50,411 nucleotides of DNA from Palleronia marisminoris (GTDB lineage Bacteria > Pseudomonadota > Alphaproteobacteria > Rhodobacterales > Rhodobacteraceae), in the NCBI RefSeq assembly GCF_900172315.1, contig NZ_FWFV01000016.1, positions 1-50,411 of the forward strand, given 5' to 3'. Under the pieces are notes generated by a model that did not search any database, was not told the DNA's origin, and worked only from the letters and a program-made list of their open reading frames with translations. A program made the position numbers and the translations under genes. Shown piece by piece: positions 9,623 to 17,944 of this stretch. How positions within the stretch are numbered: position 1 is the stretch's first letter; the number at the start of each line of letters is the position of its first letter.

Positions 9623-10596
9623 GTTGGAGTCCATGCCCCGACCCGACACTCGGCGATGCCGCCAGCGTGGACGCCGTCGAAACCGTGATCGTGCCCCGCG
9701 CCGTTGATCTCGGCGAGATGACCGTGCGCCGGGCCCTGCCCTCGACCGCGCGCCAGATGGTCGGCCCGTTCATCTTCTTCGACCAGATGGGTCCGGCGGA
9801 ATTCCTGACCGATCAGGGCATCGACGTGCGGCCGCATCCGCACATCAATCTCGCCACGGTGACCTATCTGCTCGAAGGAGAGATCCTGCACCGCGACAGT
9901 CTCGGAACCGAGCAGGCGATCCGCCCAGGCGCAATCAACTGGATGCGCGCAGGCCGCGGGATCGTCCATTCGGAACGCACGGCGCCAGAGCTCAAGCGCA
10001 CCGGGCAGCGGCTCTTCGGCTTGCAGACTTGGGTGGCGCTGCCGGCCGCTGAGGAGGAGTCCGACGCGGCCTTCATTCACCATGGCGAGGCGGAACTGCC
10101 GGTGATCGAGGAAGGTGACTTGAGTCTCCGCCTGATAGCGGGCGCGCTCCACGGCGCGCGCTCGCCGCTCGTGACGGCCTCGGAGACGCTCTATGCCGAT
10201 ATCGCGCTGGCGGCGGGCGGGAGCTATCGGGTGGAGGCCACGCACGAGGAGCGCGCGCTTTACATTCTCGCAGGGTCTGTCGGGGTCGATGGAAAGACAT
10301 ATGAGCCGGGCACCCTGCTGATCCTCGCGCCGCGCGCCGAGGCGGTGATCGCGGCCGAGGGCTCCGCCCGCCTGATGCTCTTCGGCGGCGAGCCGATGGA
10401 GGGGCCGCGCTACATCTGGTGGAACTTCGTCTCCTCGCGCCCCGAGCGCATCGAGCAGGCAAAGGAGGAATGGCGCCGCGGCCGCTTCGACACAGTGCCG
10501 GGCGACGAGGCGGAGTTCATCCCGCTGCCGGACAACGGTACGCGCCCGCGGCGTGCGACCGGCGGGCGCAAGATGGGCGCGGAGGATCAGTCATGA
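9619..10596 (+). CDS. Pirin family protein
   Basis: A 325-residue bicupin of the pirin family. The metal ligands are recognisable: H73 and H75 in RPHPHINL, and H117 and E119 in IVHSERT, matching the four iron ligands of characterised pirins. The second cupin domain covers about 200-300. Some bacterial pirins have quercetin dioxygenase activity; others are redox or stress modulators, so the exact role is uncertain. A GGAAAGGAG Shine-Dalgarno precedes the ATG. It overlaps the preceding MFS remnant and the following VOC gene by ATGA, giving a compact operon that resembles quinone-resistance loci. Confidence 0.9.
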   Translation: MSWSPCPDPTLGDAASVDAVETVIVPRAVDLGEMTVRRALPSTARQMVGPFIFFDQMGPAEFLTDQGIDVRPHPHINLATVTYLLEGEILHRDSLGTEQAIRPGAINWMRAGRGIVHSERTAPELKRTGQRLFGLQTWVALPAAEEESDAAFIHHGEAELPVIEEGDLSLRLIAGALHGARSPLVTASETLYADIALAAGGSYRVEATHEERALYILAGSVGVDGKTYEPGTLLILAPRAEAVIAAEGSARLMLFGGEPMEGPRYIWWNFVSSRPERIEQAKEEWRRGRFDTVPGDEAEFIPLPDNGTRPRRATGGRKMGAEDQS

Positions 10597-11501
10597 CTGC
10601 CATTCCCGGACTGCACCACGTCACCGCCATCTGTTCCAGCCCGCAGGACAATCTCGATTTCTACACGCGCAGGCTCGGTCAGCGGCTGGTGAAGAAGACC
10701 GTCAACTTTGACGACCCCGGTACATATCATCTCTATTACGGGGACCGGACCGGAACGCCGGGGTCGATCATGACCTTCTTCCCCTTTGTCGGTGCCGGGC
10801 CCGGCCGGGCGGGCAACGGCATGGCGTCGGCCGTGGCCTATGCCGCCGACGCCGCAGGCGTTGACGCTTGGATGGAGCGCTTGGCGCTCGACGCCATCGA
10901 CTTCGACGGGTCGGAAGAACGGTTCGGCGCGCGCGTGATCACGTTGACCGATCCCGACGGGCTGCCTGTCGAGATTGCCGAGACCGCAGACATGGCGCCC
11001 GGCGGCTTCCATTCGGTCACGCTCCGCCTCGCCGATCCGAAGCCCACTGCTCGGCTTCTGACCGGCATCATGGGCTACGAGGAGCTTGGTGAGGAGACGC
11101 GCCCCGGCTTCTCGCGCCTGCGTCTGCGGGTGCCGGGCGGCGCCAAGGGCAGCGTCATCGACCTCGTCCGCAACGATGCCGCACCCTTAGGGCGGTCGGG
11201 CGCGGGAACGATCCACCACATTGCTTTCCGTGCACGCGACGCAGAGGAGCAGAGTGGCTGGCAGGACCGCCTGCGCACGGCTGGGCTCGACGTGACGCCG
11301 ATCATCGACAGGCAGTATTTCACGGCGATCTACTTCCGGGAACCGGGCGGCGTGCTGTTCGAGATCGCCACCGATCCGCCGGGCTTCGCCATCGACGAGC
11401 CGGAGCACGCGCTTGGCCGCAAGCTGATGCTGCCGAAGCGTTACGAGCCGCATCGCGCCGGCATCGAGGATGTGCTGCCGCTGCTGTCGGTGCCCGCATG
11501 A
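10593..11501 (+). CDS. Ring-cleaving dioxygenase / VOC protein, MhqO-like
   Basis: A 302-residue two-module glyoxalase/bleomycin-resistance (VOC) protein. It opens with IPGLHHVTAI and NLDFYTRRLG, followed by KKTVNFDDP and HLYYGDRTG, the typical opening of MhqO/PcpA-type extradiol dioxygenases. The second module has IHHIAFRA (about 208-215) and ends with an REPGGVLFEIATD motif that supplies a metal-ligand Glu. I chose the ATG at 10593 because it overlaps the pirin stop and starts directly at the conserved N-terminus. Known MhqO proteins take part in hydroquinone or catechol detoxification with an MhqD hydrolase, and the next gene is MhqD-like. Confidence 0.87.
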   Translation: MTAIPGLHHVTAICSSPQDNLDFYTRRLGQRLVKKTVNFDDPGTYHLYYGDRTGTPGSIMTFFPFVGAGPGRAGNGMASAVAYAADAAGVDAWMERLALDAIDFDGSEERFGARVITLTDPDGLPVEIAETADMAPGGFHSVTLRLADPKPTARLLTGIMGYEELGEETRPGFSRLRLRVPGGAKGSVIDLVRNDAAPLGRSGAGTIHHIAFRARDAEEQSGWQDRLRTAGLDVTPIIDRQYFTAIYFREPGGVLFEIATDPPGFAIDEPEHALGRKLMLPKRYEPHRAGIEDVLPLLSVPA

Positions 11502-12181
11502 CCGGCGATCCGCACGGCACGGCCCGCATTCACCGGCACGGCGAGGCGCGGGCCGAACGCGCGCTCGTGCTGCTGCATGGCCGCGGGGCGGGGGCAGGTG
11601 ACATTCTCGACCTCGGCGCGGCCCTCGTGCCGGCCGGGGCCGCGTTTTTCGCGCCCGAGGCGGCCGGGCGCTCCTGGTGGCCCACGAGCTTCCTCGCCCC
11701 CATGGCCGCCCTCGAACCCTGGCTCGGATCGGCGCTTGCCGCCGTGGAACGGGCCGTCGCCGCTGCGCGCGAGGAAGGGTATGCGGAGGACCGGATCTGC
11801 CTCCTCGGTTTCAGTCAGGGAGCCTGCCTCGCGCTGGAATACGTCGCCCGTTCTGGCCGACGTCTTGGTGCCGTGGGGGCACTGTCGGGCGGCCTCGTCG
11901 GTACCGGCGACGCCGAGGGCGGCCCCTCCAAAGCCCTCTACGGCCACTCCCCAAAACGCTTCGACTATATGGCCGATCTTGCCAGAATGCCCATCTACCT
12001 CGGTTGCCACGCCCGCGACCCGCATATCCCACTGGCGCGGGTGCGGGAAAGTGAGGCCGTGCTCTCGGGCCTCGGCACCACCTGCGAAGTCGTGATCCAT
12101 CCCGGTGCCGGTCACGCCGTCACAGCCGAGGACGCGACCGCCATGCGCAGGTTGCTGGTTTCAGAACAGAGCACGCAATAG
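11498..12181 (+). CDS. Phospholipase/carboxylesterase-type alpha/beta hydrolase, MhqD-like
   Basis: A 227-residue alpha/beta hydrolase. Family landmarks are LLHGRGAGAGD (25-35) for the oxyanion region, nucleophile S106 in GFSQG, the acid Asp in CHARDPHIP (about residue 172) and the catalytic His in GAGHAV (about 205). Size and motifs fit the carboxylesterase/MhqD group. It is cytosolic and lacks a signal peptide. It overlaps the MhqO-like gene (ATGA). In Bacillus the MhqO-MhqD pair answers to quinones and azo compounds; the same partnership is inferred here from gene order. Confidence 0.87.
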   Translation: MTGDPHGTARIHRHGEARAERALVLLHGRGAGAGDILDLGAALVPAGAAFFAPEAAGRSWWPTSFLAPMAALEPWLGSALAAVERAVAAAREEGYAEDRICLLGFSQGACLALEYVARSGRRLGAVGALSGGLVGTGDAEGGPSKALYGHSPKRFDYMADLARMPIYLGCHARDPHIPLARVRESEAVLSGLGTTCEVVIHPGAGHAVTAEDATAMRRLLVSEQSTQ

Positions 12182-12204
12182 TTTTCCGAAACAGGAGCTG
12201 AACG

Positions 12205-12342
12205 ATGACGATCCTTGTTACAGTCCTACTTGCCGGCCGGATCGCAGCCGGAGCAGCACGCGGTGCCTGCGTTGCGCGCTATCAGCCCGCCGCTCTGATC
12301 GGGGACGCCTTGGCGATTTTCGCCGGACCCATTGCAGGGTGA
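12205..12342 (+). CDS. Tiny hydrophobic protein (45 aa)
   Basis: A 45-codon frame starts at an ATG placed eight bases after an AGGAG ribosome-binding site, and ends four bases before the GTG start of the flavoprotein. The product is mostly hydrophobic (MTILVTVLLAGRIAAGAA at the start, then PAALIGDALAIFAGPIAG), consistent with one or two short membrane segments. It weakly recalls the tail of DUF4126-type small membrane proteins and may be a shortened copy of one. Spacing and the ribosome-binding site make translation likely; function is unknown. Confidence 0.5.
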   Translation: MTILVTVLLAGRIAAGAARGACVARYQPAALIGDALAIFAGPIAG

Positions 12343-12346
12343 TACC

Positions 12347-13714
12347 GTGACCGGGTCCTTCGACGCCGTGATTGTGGGCGCCGGCCAAGCCGGCCCGCCC
12401 CTTGCCGGTCGTCTGACGGCGGCCGGCATGACCGTCGCGCTGATCGAGCGCCAGCGCATCGGTGGCACATGCGTCAATTTCGGCTGCACGCCGACCAAGA
12501 CCCTCGTCGCCTCTGCCCACACCGCGCATGTGGTCCGGCGCGGGGCGGAGTTCGGCATCGACACCGCGCCGCCGCAGATCGACATGGGCCGGGTTCGCGC
12601 CCGGATGCGCAGCGTCGTTGCGTCTTCGCGAGACGGGCTCGAAGCCTGGCTGGGCGGGATGGAGAGCTTGACGCTGCTCCGGGGAAAGGCACGGCTTACG
12701 GCGCCGGATACGGTCGAGGTCGATGGCGAGACGCTGACCGCGCCGCGCATCTTCCTCAACGTCGGCGCTCGACCCGCACAACCGGACATGCCCGGCATCA
12801 AGGGTATGCCGTACCTCACCAGTACGACGATCCTCGAGCTCGACCGCGTCCCGAAGCATCTGGTGATCGTCGGCGGCAGCTATATCGGCCTCGAATTCGC
12901 GCAGATGTACCGCCGCTTCGGCGCCGACGTGACGGTGGTCGAGCGCGGACCGGCCCTGATCCCGCGCGAGGACCCGGAGGTGTCGCAGGCCATTCGGGGC
13001 ATACTCCAGGCCGAGGGCATCGCAGTACGCCTTGACGCCGACTGCATCGCGCTCGCCCCGAGTTCAGAGGGTGTCTGTGTGCACGTGAGCTGCGACGAGG
13101 GTGTGCCTGAGGTGCACGGGACGGACGTGCTGCTTGCGGTCGGCCGGACGCCGAACACCGACGATCTTGGCCTCGACGCCGCCGGCCTTTCCGCCGACAC
13201 GCGCGGGTTCATCCCGGTGAACGAGCGGCTGGAGACCGCGGTGCCCGGCATCTGGGCGCTAGGCGATTGCAACGGCCGGGGCGCCTTCACGCATACCAGC
13301 TGGAACGACCACGAGATCGTCGCGGCGAACCTGCTCGACGGGGCTGACCGCAAGGTCTCGGACCGGGTGCCGGGCTACGCTCTCTACATCGACCCGCCGC
13401 TCGGCCGCGCTGGCCTGACCGAGGCGCAGGCACGTGCCGCCGGGCACAGGGTGCGGACCGCCTCCCGCCCGATGACCCGCGTTGGCCGCGCCGTCGAGAA
13501 GGGCGAGACACAGGGGCTGATGAAAGTGGTCGTCGATGCCGATACCGGCACAATCCTCGGTGCCGCCATCCTCGGACCCGGCGGCGACGAGGCGATCCAC
13601 GGGGTTCTCGACCTGATGACCGCCGGCGTCCCGGCAGAAGGCCTGGCATGGGCGGTGCCGATCCATCCCACCGTCTCCGAACTCCTGCCGACGCTAATCG
13701 GCGACCTGATCTGA
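12347..13714 (+). CDS. MerA-like FAD-dependent pyridine nucleotide-disulfide oxidoreductase
   Basis: A 455-residue flavoprotein of the mercuric reductase/lipoamide dehydrogenase family. It has the FAD-binding GAGQAG motif (11-16), the redox-active pair C42 and C47 in GGTCVNFGC, a second dinucleotide motif around VIVGGSYIGLEF, an ALGDCNG FAD motif, and the C-terminal HPTVSE segment with the His-Glu pair that acts on the disulfide. It lacks the extra heavy-metal-binding N-terminal domain and the C-terminal Cys pair of true MerA, so mercury reduction is unlikely. The GTG at 12347 is preferred to an upstream TTG because conserved sequence starts there. Neighbours suggest a role in redox or quinone stress. 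Confidence 0.87.
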   Translation: MTGSFDAVIVGAGQAGPPLAGRLTAAGMTVALIERQRIGGTCVNFGCTPTKTLVASAHTAHVVRRGAEFGIDTAPPQIDMGRVRARMRSVVASSRDGLEAWLGGMESLTLLRGKARLTAPDTVEVDGETLTAPRIFLNVGARPAQPDMPGIKGMPYLTSTTILELDRVPKHLVIVGGSYIGLEFAQMYRRFGADVTVVERGPALIPREDPEVSQAIRGILQAEGIAVRLDADCIALAPSSEGVCVHVSCDEGVPEVHGTDVLLAVGRTPNTDDLGLDAAGLSADTRGFIPVNERLETAVPGIWALGDCNGRGAFTHTSWNDHEIVAANLLDGADRKVSDRVPGYALYIDPPLGRAGLTEAQARAAGHRVRTASRPMTRVGRAVEKGETQGLMKVVVDADTGTILGAAILGPGGDEAIHGVLDLMTAGVPAEGLAWAVPIHPTVSELLPTLIGDLI

Positions 13715-14059
13715 TGTCGCGTTGCCCTTAGAGTATCTGTCTTGATCGAGCTGGTTTCGGCGTCCATTTGCGGTCTTGTTGGACAAGCGCGTTGGCGAGT
13801 TCGATCAGCTTTCGCATGAGAGAGAAGCCCGCAAAGCGGAGCATCGACGCCACACCAACCATGGTGGACGACCTTGAGAAGGCAATGGTGAACTGCGGCA
13901 CAAACAGGCTGAAAGCCATGCGTTCGGGATAGAAGCTGATGGCAACGGCCGCAAAACCGGCGGCAGACAAACTCTTGATGAAAGTGATGACGCCAACCCT
14001 CTGTTCGACTGGCAATCTAATTTTGCTCTGGGAGTTCCGCGGGCACATGGTGGTGCGGT
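13715..14059. other. Gap with an unassigned minus-strand frame
   Basis: A minus-strand frame continuous with the MFS remnant runs to 13728. It reads protein-like (AAGFAAVAISFYPERMAFSL, then FAGFSLMRKLIELANALVQQ) but matches no family I know and has no convincing start of its own. It could be a small gene fused by chance to the transporter tail, or a further remnant. No hairpin terminator was recognised after the flavoprotein gene. Confidence 0.35.
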
Positions 14060-14395
14060 AACAGTGGCAGGTCAGTGTCGGGTTTCGTCCTCGCGGTTTC
14101 ATCTCACCGTGCTGTCGCTCGGCCTCAGCTTGCTCGGCCGCCCAGACGCCGGTCGCCTCGACCGCCACTGGCGATACTGTGGGCACCACCCCAGATGCTG
14201 TCCGTCTCCCGGCCGGGACCGTTGCGCGCCGCGTCATGCGGTAGAGCGCGATCGACGCGAAGATCGCTCCGGCACAGGCCAGAACGCAGAGGGATCAACG
14301 CGCTTCATCGCCCAGCCGGTGATGATTGGACCAAGTACCGCGCCGATGCTGAAGGTCAGGATCAACCTGCACGAAGCGGTTGGCATCTTTGCTGC
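14060..14395 (-). pseudogene. MFS transporter C-terminal remnant
   Basis: On the minus strand the sequence reads TFSIGAVLGPIITGWAMKR and DPSAFWP, a typical penultimate membrane segment of a YcaD-like MFS transporter. After a frame change near 14280 it continues AGAIFASIALYRMTRRA and a charged tail (VAVEATGVWAAEQAEAE). The rest of the transporter is missing upstream, where the serine recombinase coding region begins. The recombinase frame runs straight into this remnant, which marks it as an insertion or recombination junction near 14380-14440. Confidence 0.6.
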
Positions 14396-16147
14396 ATCTT
14401 CGAGCACTCAAACACCGCATTTGAGACAAGGTAGGCAACGGCGGTTGCGGGCTGCCGCAACCAACTTCCGCGAAAATCGAACCAGATGCGGCGTCGAGCT
14501 TGCTCGGCGCCGATTTGCGTAGCATCGCCAGCAAGTTGTCCTCGATGGTCAGCCGATGCGCGTTGGCCTCGGCGTCCCAATCCACAACAATCCGATCCAC
14601 AAGTTCGTGCAGCTCGTCAGCCGCGCGACCCGCCATGGCCTCTTCCGAGAGTGTCGCGGCCAGGTTGCCCACCATCTCCCGGTAGAGCTCCGGCAGACCT
14701 TCAGGCAACTCGACGTCCGACGGCACGATCTCGCCGCGGCTTGCTGCCATACGTGCCAGATCCGCGTCGATCTGGTTCAGTTCGTCGACGAGCGACTGCG
14801 ACCCCAGCCCCTGCTTCGCCAGAATGATGAGGTTGCGGCGTCCGGTCTCCAGTTCCATCACCCGCGCGTCGTGGAGGCGCAGCTTGTCCTCGGCAGCGCC
14901 CTGGCTGTCGCGCAGGCGCTTATGAAACCGGTTCCGGAACGTCTCGTAGGCCTCGGGCTTCATCAGGTCCTCGCGCAGGCCCGACAGGACCAGGGGCAGG
15001 GCGACGCTGTCGCGCAGGCCTCGGAAGCCCGTGCACACGCTGGGGCCCTTCTCCTTGGCATCGGCACAGTAATAGGTCTTGTATTTGCCCGCCCCGGCGA
15101 CCGTCATCCGGCTGCCGCAGAGGCCGCAGTGAAGCAGCCCTGATAGCAGATACTTGCGCCGGCGCAGCGCCTGCCCGGATGACAGGCGGTTGCGGTCGGT
15201 GGTCTCGACTTTTGCCCGACGCTTCGTTTGCGAGGCTTGCCGCGCCTTCACCTCGTTCCAGAGGTCCTGGTCAACGATCCTCAGCTCCGGCACCTCGACG
15301 ACCTGCCAGGCGCTCTCGGGGTTCAGCGTCGAGCGCTTCTTCTCGGTCAGCGGGTCCTTGCGGTAGCAGAGGCGGTTCCAGATGCGCCGTCCGACATAGA
15401 GCTCGTTGTTCAGGAGGCCGGTCCCGCGTTCGCGATTGCCGTTGATCGTGTTTTGCTTCCAGTGTCCCGACGACTTGCGCTTCGACCCAACGGACGGGGA
15501 GGGGAAGCCGTCATCGTTCAGGTCGCTGGCGATCCGGATCGGCAAGCGACCCGCCGCGTATTCGCGGAAGACGCGGCGCACCACCGCAGCCTCGACATCG
15601 TCGATGTCCAAGGCGCCCTTCACCGGCGCGCCGCGGTCGTCGGTGCCGGGCTTGTAGCCGTAGATGCGGCCGCCGCCGTTCAGGCCACGCAGAACCTGTC
15701 CCTCGATACCGCGATGGACATTGGTGGAGAGCTTCTCGAGGAACATGCTGCTCAGCAGCGACGACATGTGGATCGACATCGTGTCGGCCTTGCCGCGATC
15801 GACGGTGTGGATATCGACCTTGGCGTGCGTGGCGAGCTTGTTGAAGCGCGCAAGGTGCTCGGGATCGCGTGAGATCCGGTCGAGGGACTCGGCGAGGACG
15901 ACGTCGAACCCCCGTGTCTGCGACGAGAGCGCCTCCGATAACCGAAGGAAGTCGGCCCGGTCGTGGCTCGCCGTGCCGCTGATCGCCGATCGGAGAACCG
16001 CTCGACGATGATCCATCCTTCTCTCGCGGCATACCGCTTGGCCAGGCGGAATTGATCCTCCACCGACATCGGGCTCTGCATGTCGGTCGAGTAGCGCGCG
16101 TAGAGCGCGACACGGCGGGGAGCCTCGGAAGAGGATCGCAAAGTCAT
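14295..16147 (-). pseudogene. Large serine recombinase, single-base frameshift
   Basis: Reading from 16147, the N-terminal catalytic domain starts ALYARYSTDMQS, with the nucleophilic Ser of the YxRxS motif, and continues to VERFSD. After a one-base loss in a G-run near 15986 it resumes in another frame as AISGTASHDRADF and LAESLDRISRD. A recombinase domain follows (GRIYGYKPG), then a zinc-ribbon with CGLCGSRM and later Cys residues, and a coiled-coil C-terminus. Length (~600 aa) fits integrase-type serine recombinases that catalyse site-specific integration or excision. The last ~25 codons run into the MFS remnant, so the original end was probably near 14400. The start overlaps the stop of the small resolvase-like gene (ATGA). 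If the frameshift is real the enzyme is dead. Confidence 0.85.
14443..14462. repeat. Perfect 8-bp stem hairpin at recombinase 3' end
   Basis: The arms GGTTGCGG and CCGCAACC are separated by four bases. The hairpin lies in the last codons of the recombinase, close to its junction with the MFS remnant. There is no T-run, so it is not a classical terminator. It may be part of an attachment site or just coding sequence. Confidence 0.35.
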
Positions 16148-16509
16148 ACCGACGGCCTTTGCATCTCGAGCAGCTGCTTCAGGTCGAACGAGGAGACGGA
16201 CGACCGTGCGTACGATACCTCCACACCAAGAGCGTCGCAGAAGCCGTAGAACTCGCCGAGCATTACCACATCGCGGCACACGCGGGCACCGTCTTCGGCG
16301 ACAACGACCGAAGCACGTCCCTCTTGCAGGCAATCACGGAGCGCTTCTATTCCCGGCCGGTCGTCGCGGACACCGCTCACGCCATTGTCGATGAATATCT
16401 CGCCGATGCGCCAGCCTTGGGCCACTGCGTGCGCCGCGCAGACGCGGTGCTGCTCGGCAATGGCGTCATCGTCACTGACAGCCGATCGGAGATAGAGGGC
16501 AGCAATCAT
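16144..16509 (-). CDS. Small resolvase-like protein with altered catalytic motif
   Basis: A 121-residue protein equivalent to a lone serine-recombinase catalytic domain: LYLRSAVSDDDAIAEQ, FIDNGVSG and RPGIEALRDCLQEG align with the resolvase fold. It has no DNA-binding domain. The residue at the usual nucleophile position (fifth in YxRxS) is Ala, with Ser one place earlier. The DRLSRD helix motif reads DGARVCRD. It is therefore likely inactive or an accessory partner. It is translationally coupled to the large recombinase (ATGA), which suggests a regulatory or structural role in the same recombination complex. This role is inference. Confidence 0.65.
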   Translation of the reverse strand: MIAALYLRSAVSDDDAIAEQHRVCAAHAVAQGWRIGEIFIDNGVSGVRDDRPGIEALRDCLQEGRASVVVAEDGARVCRDVVMLGEFYGFCDALGVEVSYARSSVSSFDLKQLLEMQRPSV

Positions 16510-16714
16510 CGTAGTTCCTTCCGGGGTTGGGTGAGGGGTAGTCGGATCGGGTAAGCGAATCGTTGAGGCGCCAGGCGACTCTTCGGCTTTTGTTCATCCA
16601 TTGCCGCCAGACTGCTCCTATCGCGTCAGGCGTCGCTTCCTGCTGTTCCCGCTCCTGCGAGAGCTTGCGGACCGCGGCTTCTGCGAGAAGGTCGATCAGT
16701 CTGTCGAGCGGCAT
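16472..16714 (-). CDS. Small charged protein (80 aa) upstream of recombinases
   Basis: The frame starts at an ATG preceded by an AGGAAAGGA ribosome-binding site and encodes MPLDRLIDLLAEAAVRKL, then a Gln/Glu-rich helical segment and a basic region with several Trp and Arg residues. It overlaps the start of the small resolvase by 38 bases on the same strand, so it is the first gene of the recombinase operon or close to it. No known domain was recognised; a helical DNA-binding or protein-binding accessory role is possible but unproven. Confidence 0.5.
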   Translation of the reverse strand: MPLDRLIDLLAEAAVRKLSQEREQQEATPDAIGAVWRQWMNKSRRVAWRLNDSLTRSDYPSPNPGRNYDDCCPLSPIGCQ

Positions 16715-16830
16715 CGGCGGAGTCCTTTCCTGTTCGGGCATCAAGCAACCGACATGGCGGACGCCTACCCGAGCCTTCGCGCATGAGTGGCCGATAGCGC
16801 CCGCGGGAGACCCCCGTGGGCGCGCCTGCC

Positions 16831-16944
16831 TCAGCGGAACAGCAGGGCGGCGTGCACAGGCAGCAGCAGCACGAGAGCAGCGCGCACGAGCAGGCTCGGG
16901 TGGCGGCGCACGAAGTTTCGCGTTCGGCGACGGCAAGCGGACAT
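16831..16944 (-). CDS. 37-residue basic membrane peptide
   Basis: A short frame starts at an ATG five bases after a clear AGGAG. The product opens with a very basic segment (ACRRRTRNFVRRHPS) followed by one hydrophobic helix (LLVRAALVLLLPVHAALLF). This looks like a single-span peptide with the N-terminus held inside by the Arg cluster. It sits upstream of the small charged protein on the same strand, with a 116-base gap. It is too short for most gene finders. Function is unknown; a toxin or small membrane regulator would be possible. Confidence 0.45.
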   Translation of the reverse strand: MSACRRRTRNFVRRHPSLLVRAALVLLLPVHAALLFR

Positions 16945-17028
16945 GTTGGCTCCTGTTCGAATGCGTGATGAAGTCGGCGCGAGACGCGCGGCGGATTGGC
17001 TTGCGCAGGCGCAGCGGGGGCAGGGCGG

Positions 17029-17688
17029 ATGTGCAACCTCTACTCATTGTCGAAAGGCCAGGCGGCCATCCGAGAGATCGCCAGCGTCTGGACCGACCGG
17101 ACAGGAAACCTCGCGCCGCAGCCTGCGATCTTTCCGGATCAGTCGGCGCCCGTCATCCGTATGGGCGACGATGGCCGGGAACTCGTGATGATGCGGTGGG
17201 GCATGCCGTCGCCGAGCTTCGCGCTGAAAACCCGCAAGACGGATCCGGGCGTGACGAACATCCGCAATGTCGGATCGCCGCACTGGCGGCGCTGGCTCGG
17301 ACCCGAGCACCGCTGCCTCGTGCCGTTCACCAGCTTCTCGGAGTATCGCGTCGAGCTCGAAAAGTCGCGAACCCCCGTCTGGTTCGCGCGCGCCGAGGAT
17401 CGACCGCTGACCTTCTTCGCGGGGATTTGGACCCGCTGGACTTCCGTGCGCAAGCTCAAGGAGGGGGAGGTGGAGGCCGACCTTTACGGCTTACTGACGA
17501 CCGAAGCGAACGCGACCATTGGCGAGATTCATCCCAAAGCTATGCCCGTCATCCTGACCCAGCCAGAGGAGTGGGAGACCTGGCTGACAGCGCTCCTCGA
17601 CGAGGCGAAGGTGCTGCAACGGCCGCTATCGAATGACGTCCTCGAAATCGACGCAGAAGGCATTAAGGAGGATCCGGAATGCGCCTGA
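17029..17688 (+). CDS. SOS response-associated peptidase family protein (SRAP/YedK-like)
   Basis: A 219-residue SRAP protein. Starting at 17029 the second residue is Cys (MCNLYS), which in this family is exposed by removal of Met and forms a thiazolidine link with abasic sites in single-stranded DNA. Other conserved points are the Arg/Asn region NIRNVGSPHW, the CLVPFTSFSEYR stretch with the conserved Glu, and GEIHPKAMPVIL with the active-site His. An in-frame ATG upstream (16996) would bury the Cys and is rejected. It is divergent from the recombinase operon; SRAP genes are often carried on mobile DNA. Confidence 0.88.
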   Translation: MCNLYSLSKGQAAIREIASVWTDRTGNLAPQPAIFPDQSAPVIRMGDDGRELVMMRWGMPSPSFALKTRKTDPGVTNIRNVGSPHWRRWLGPEHRCLVPFTSFSEYRVELEKSRTPVWFARAEDRPLTFFAGIWTRWTSVRKLKEGEVEADLYGLLTTEANATIGEIHPKAMPVILTQPEEWETWLTALLDEAKVLQRPLSNDVLEIDAEGIKEDPECA

Positions 17689-17944
17689 TGGTGTCTCCGG
17701 TCCTAAAAGGGTTCAGCGAGAAAGAATGTCGAAGATGACTATATTTTCGCCGATCGTGCCGCTTGAATAGCCATGCCATGAGGTTGGCAAGCTAATTGGT
17801 CGCGCAATAGCATAGTCTCCACATGGCGCGGAACCTCGAACGGGCACCCCAGCGTGTCGGGTGGTAGGAGTATCTCGAAGGCTACGAGCCGCAAACGCAT
17901 CGAAACGAACTGTTTCTCCGAATCGAAGTTTGTACTTTAGAAAA
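17689..17944. other. Lower-G+C intergenic stretch
   Basis: No open frame with family similarity. The base composition from here to about 18600 is clearly richer in A+T than the metabolic blocks on either side, which suggests separate acquisition. No promoter or hairpin was assigned. Confidence 0.45.

Noticed and set aside
12347..13714. True mercuric reductase (merA)
   Set aside because: The metal-binding N-terminal domain and C-terminal vicinal Cys pair are missing, and no other mer gene is nearby.
15960..16010. Programmed ribosomal frameshift in the serine recombinase
   Set aside because: There is no slippery heptamer or pause structure of the known kind, and several neighbouring genes have the same type of G/C-run indel, so mutation or sequencing error is simpler.
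16563..17636. Long plus-strand frame spanning the small-protein region and the SRAP gene
   Set aside because: Different phase from SRAP and no motif; SRAP, with its N-terminal Cys, is clearly in the other phase.
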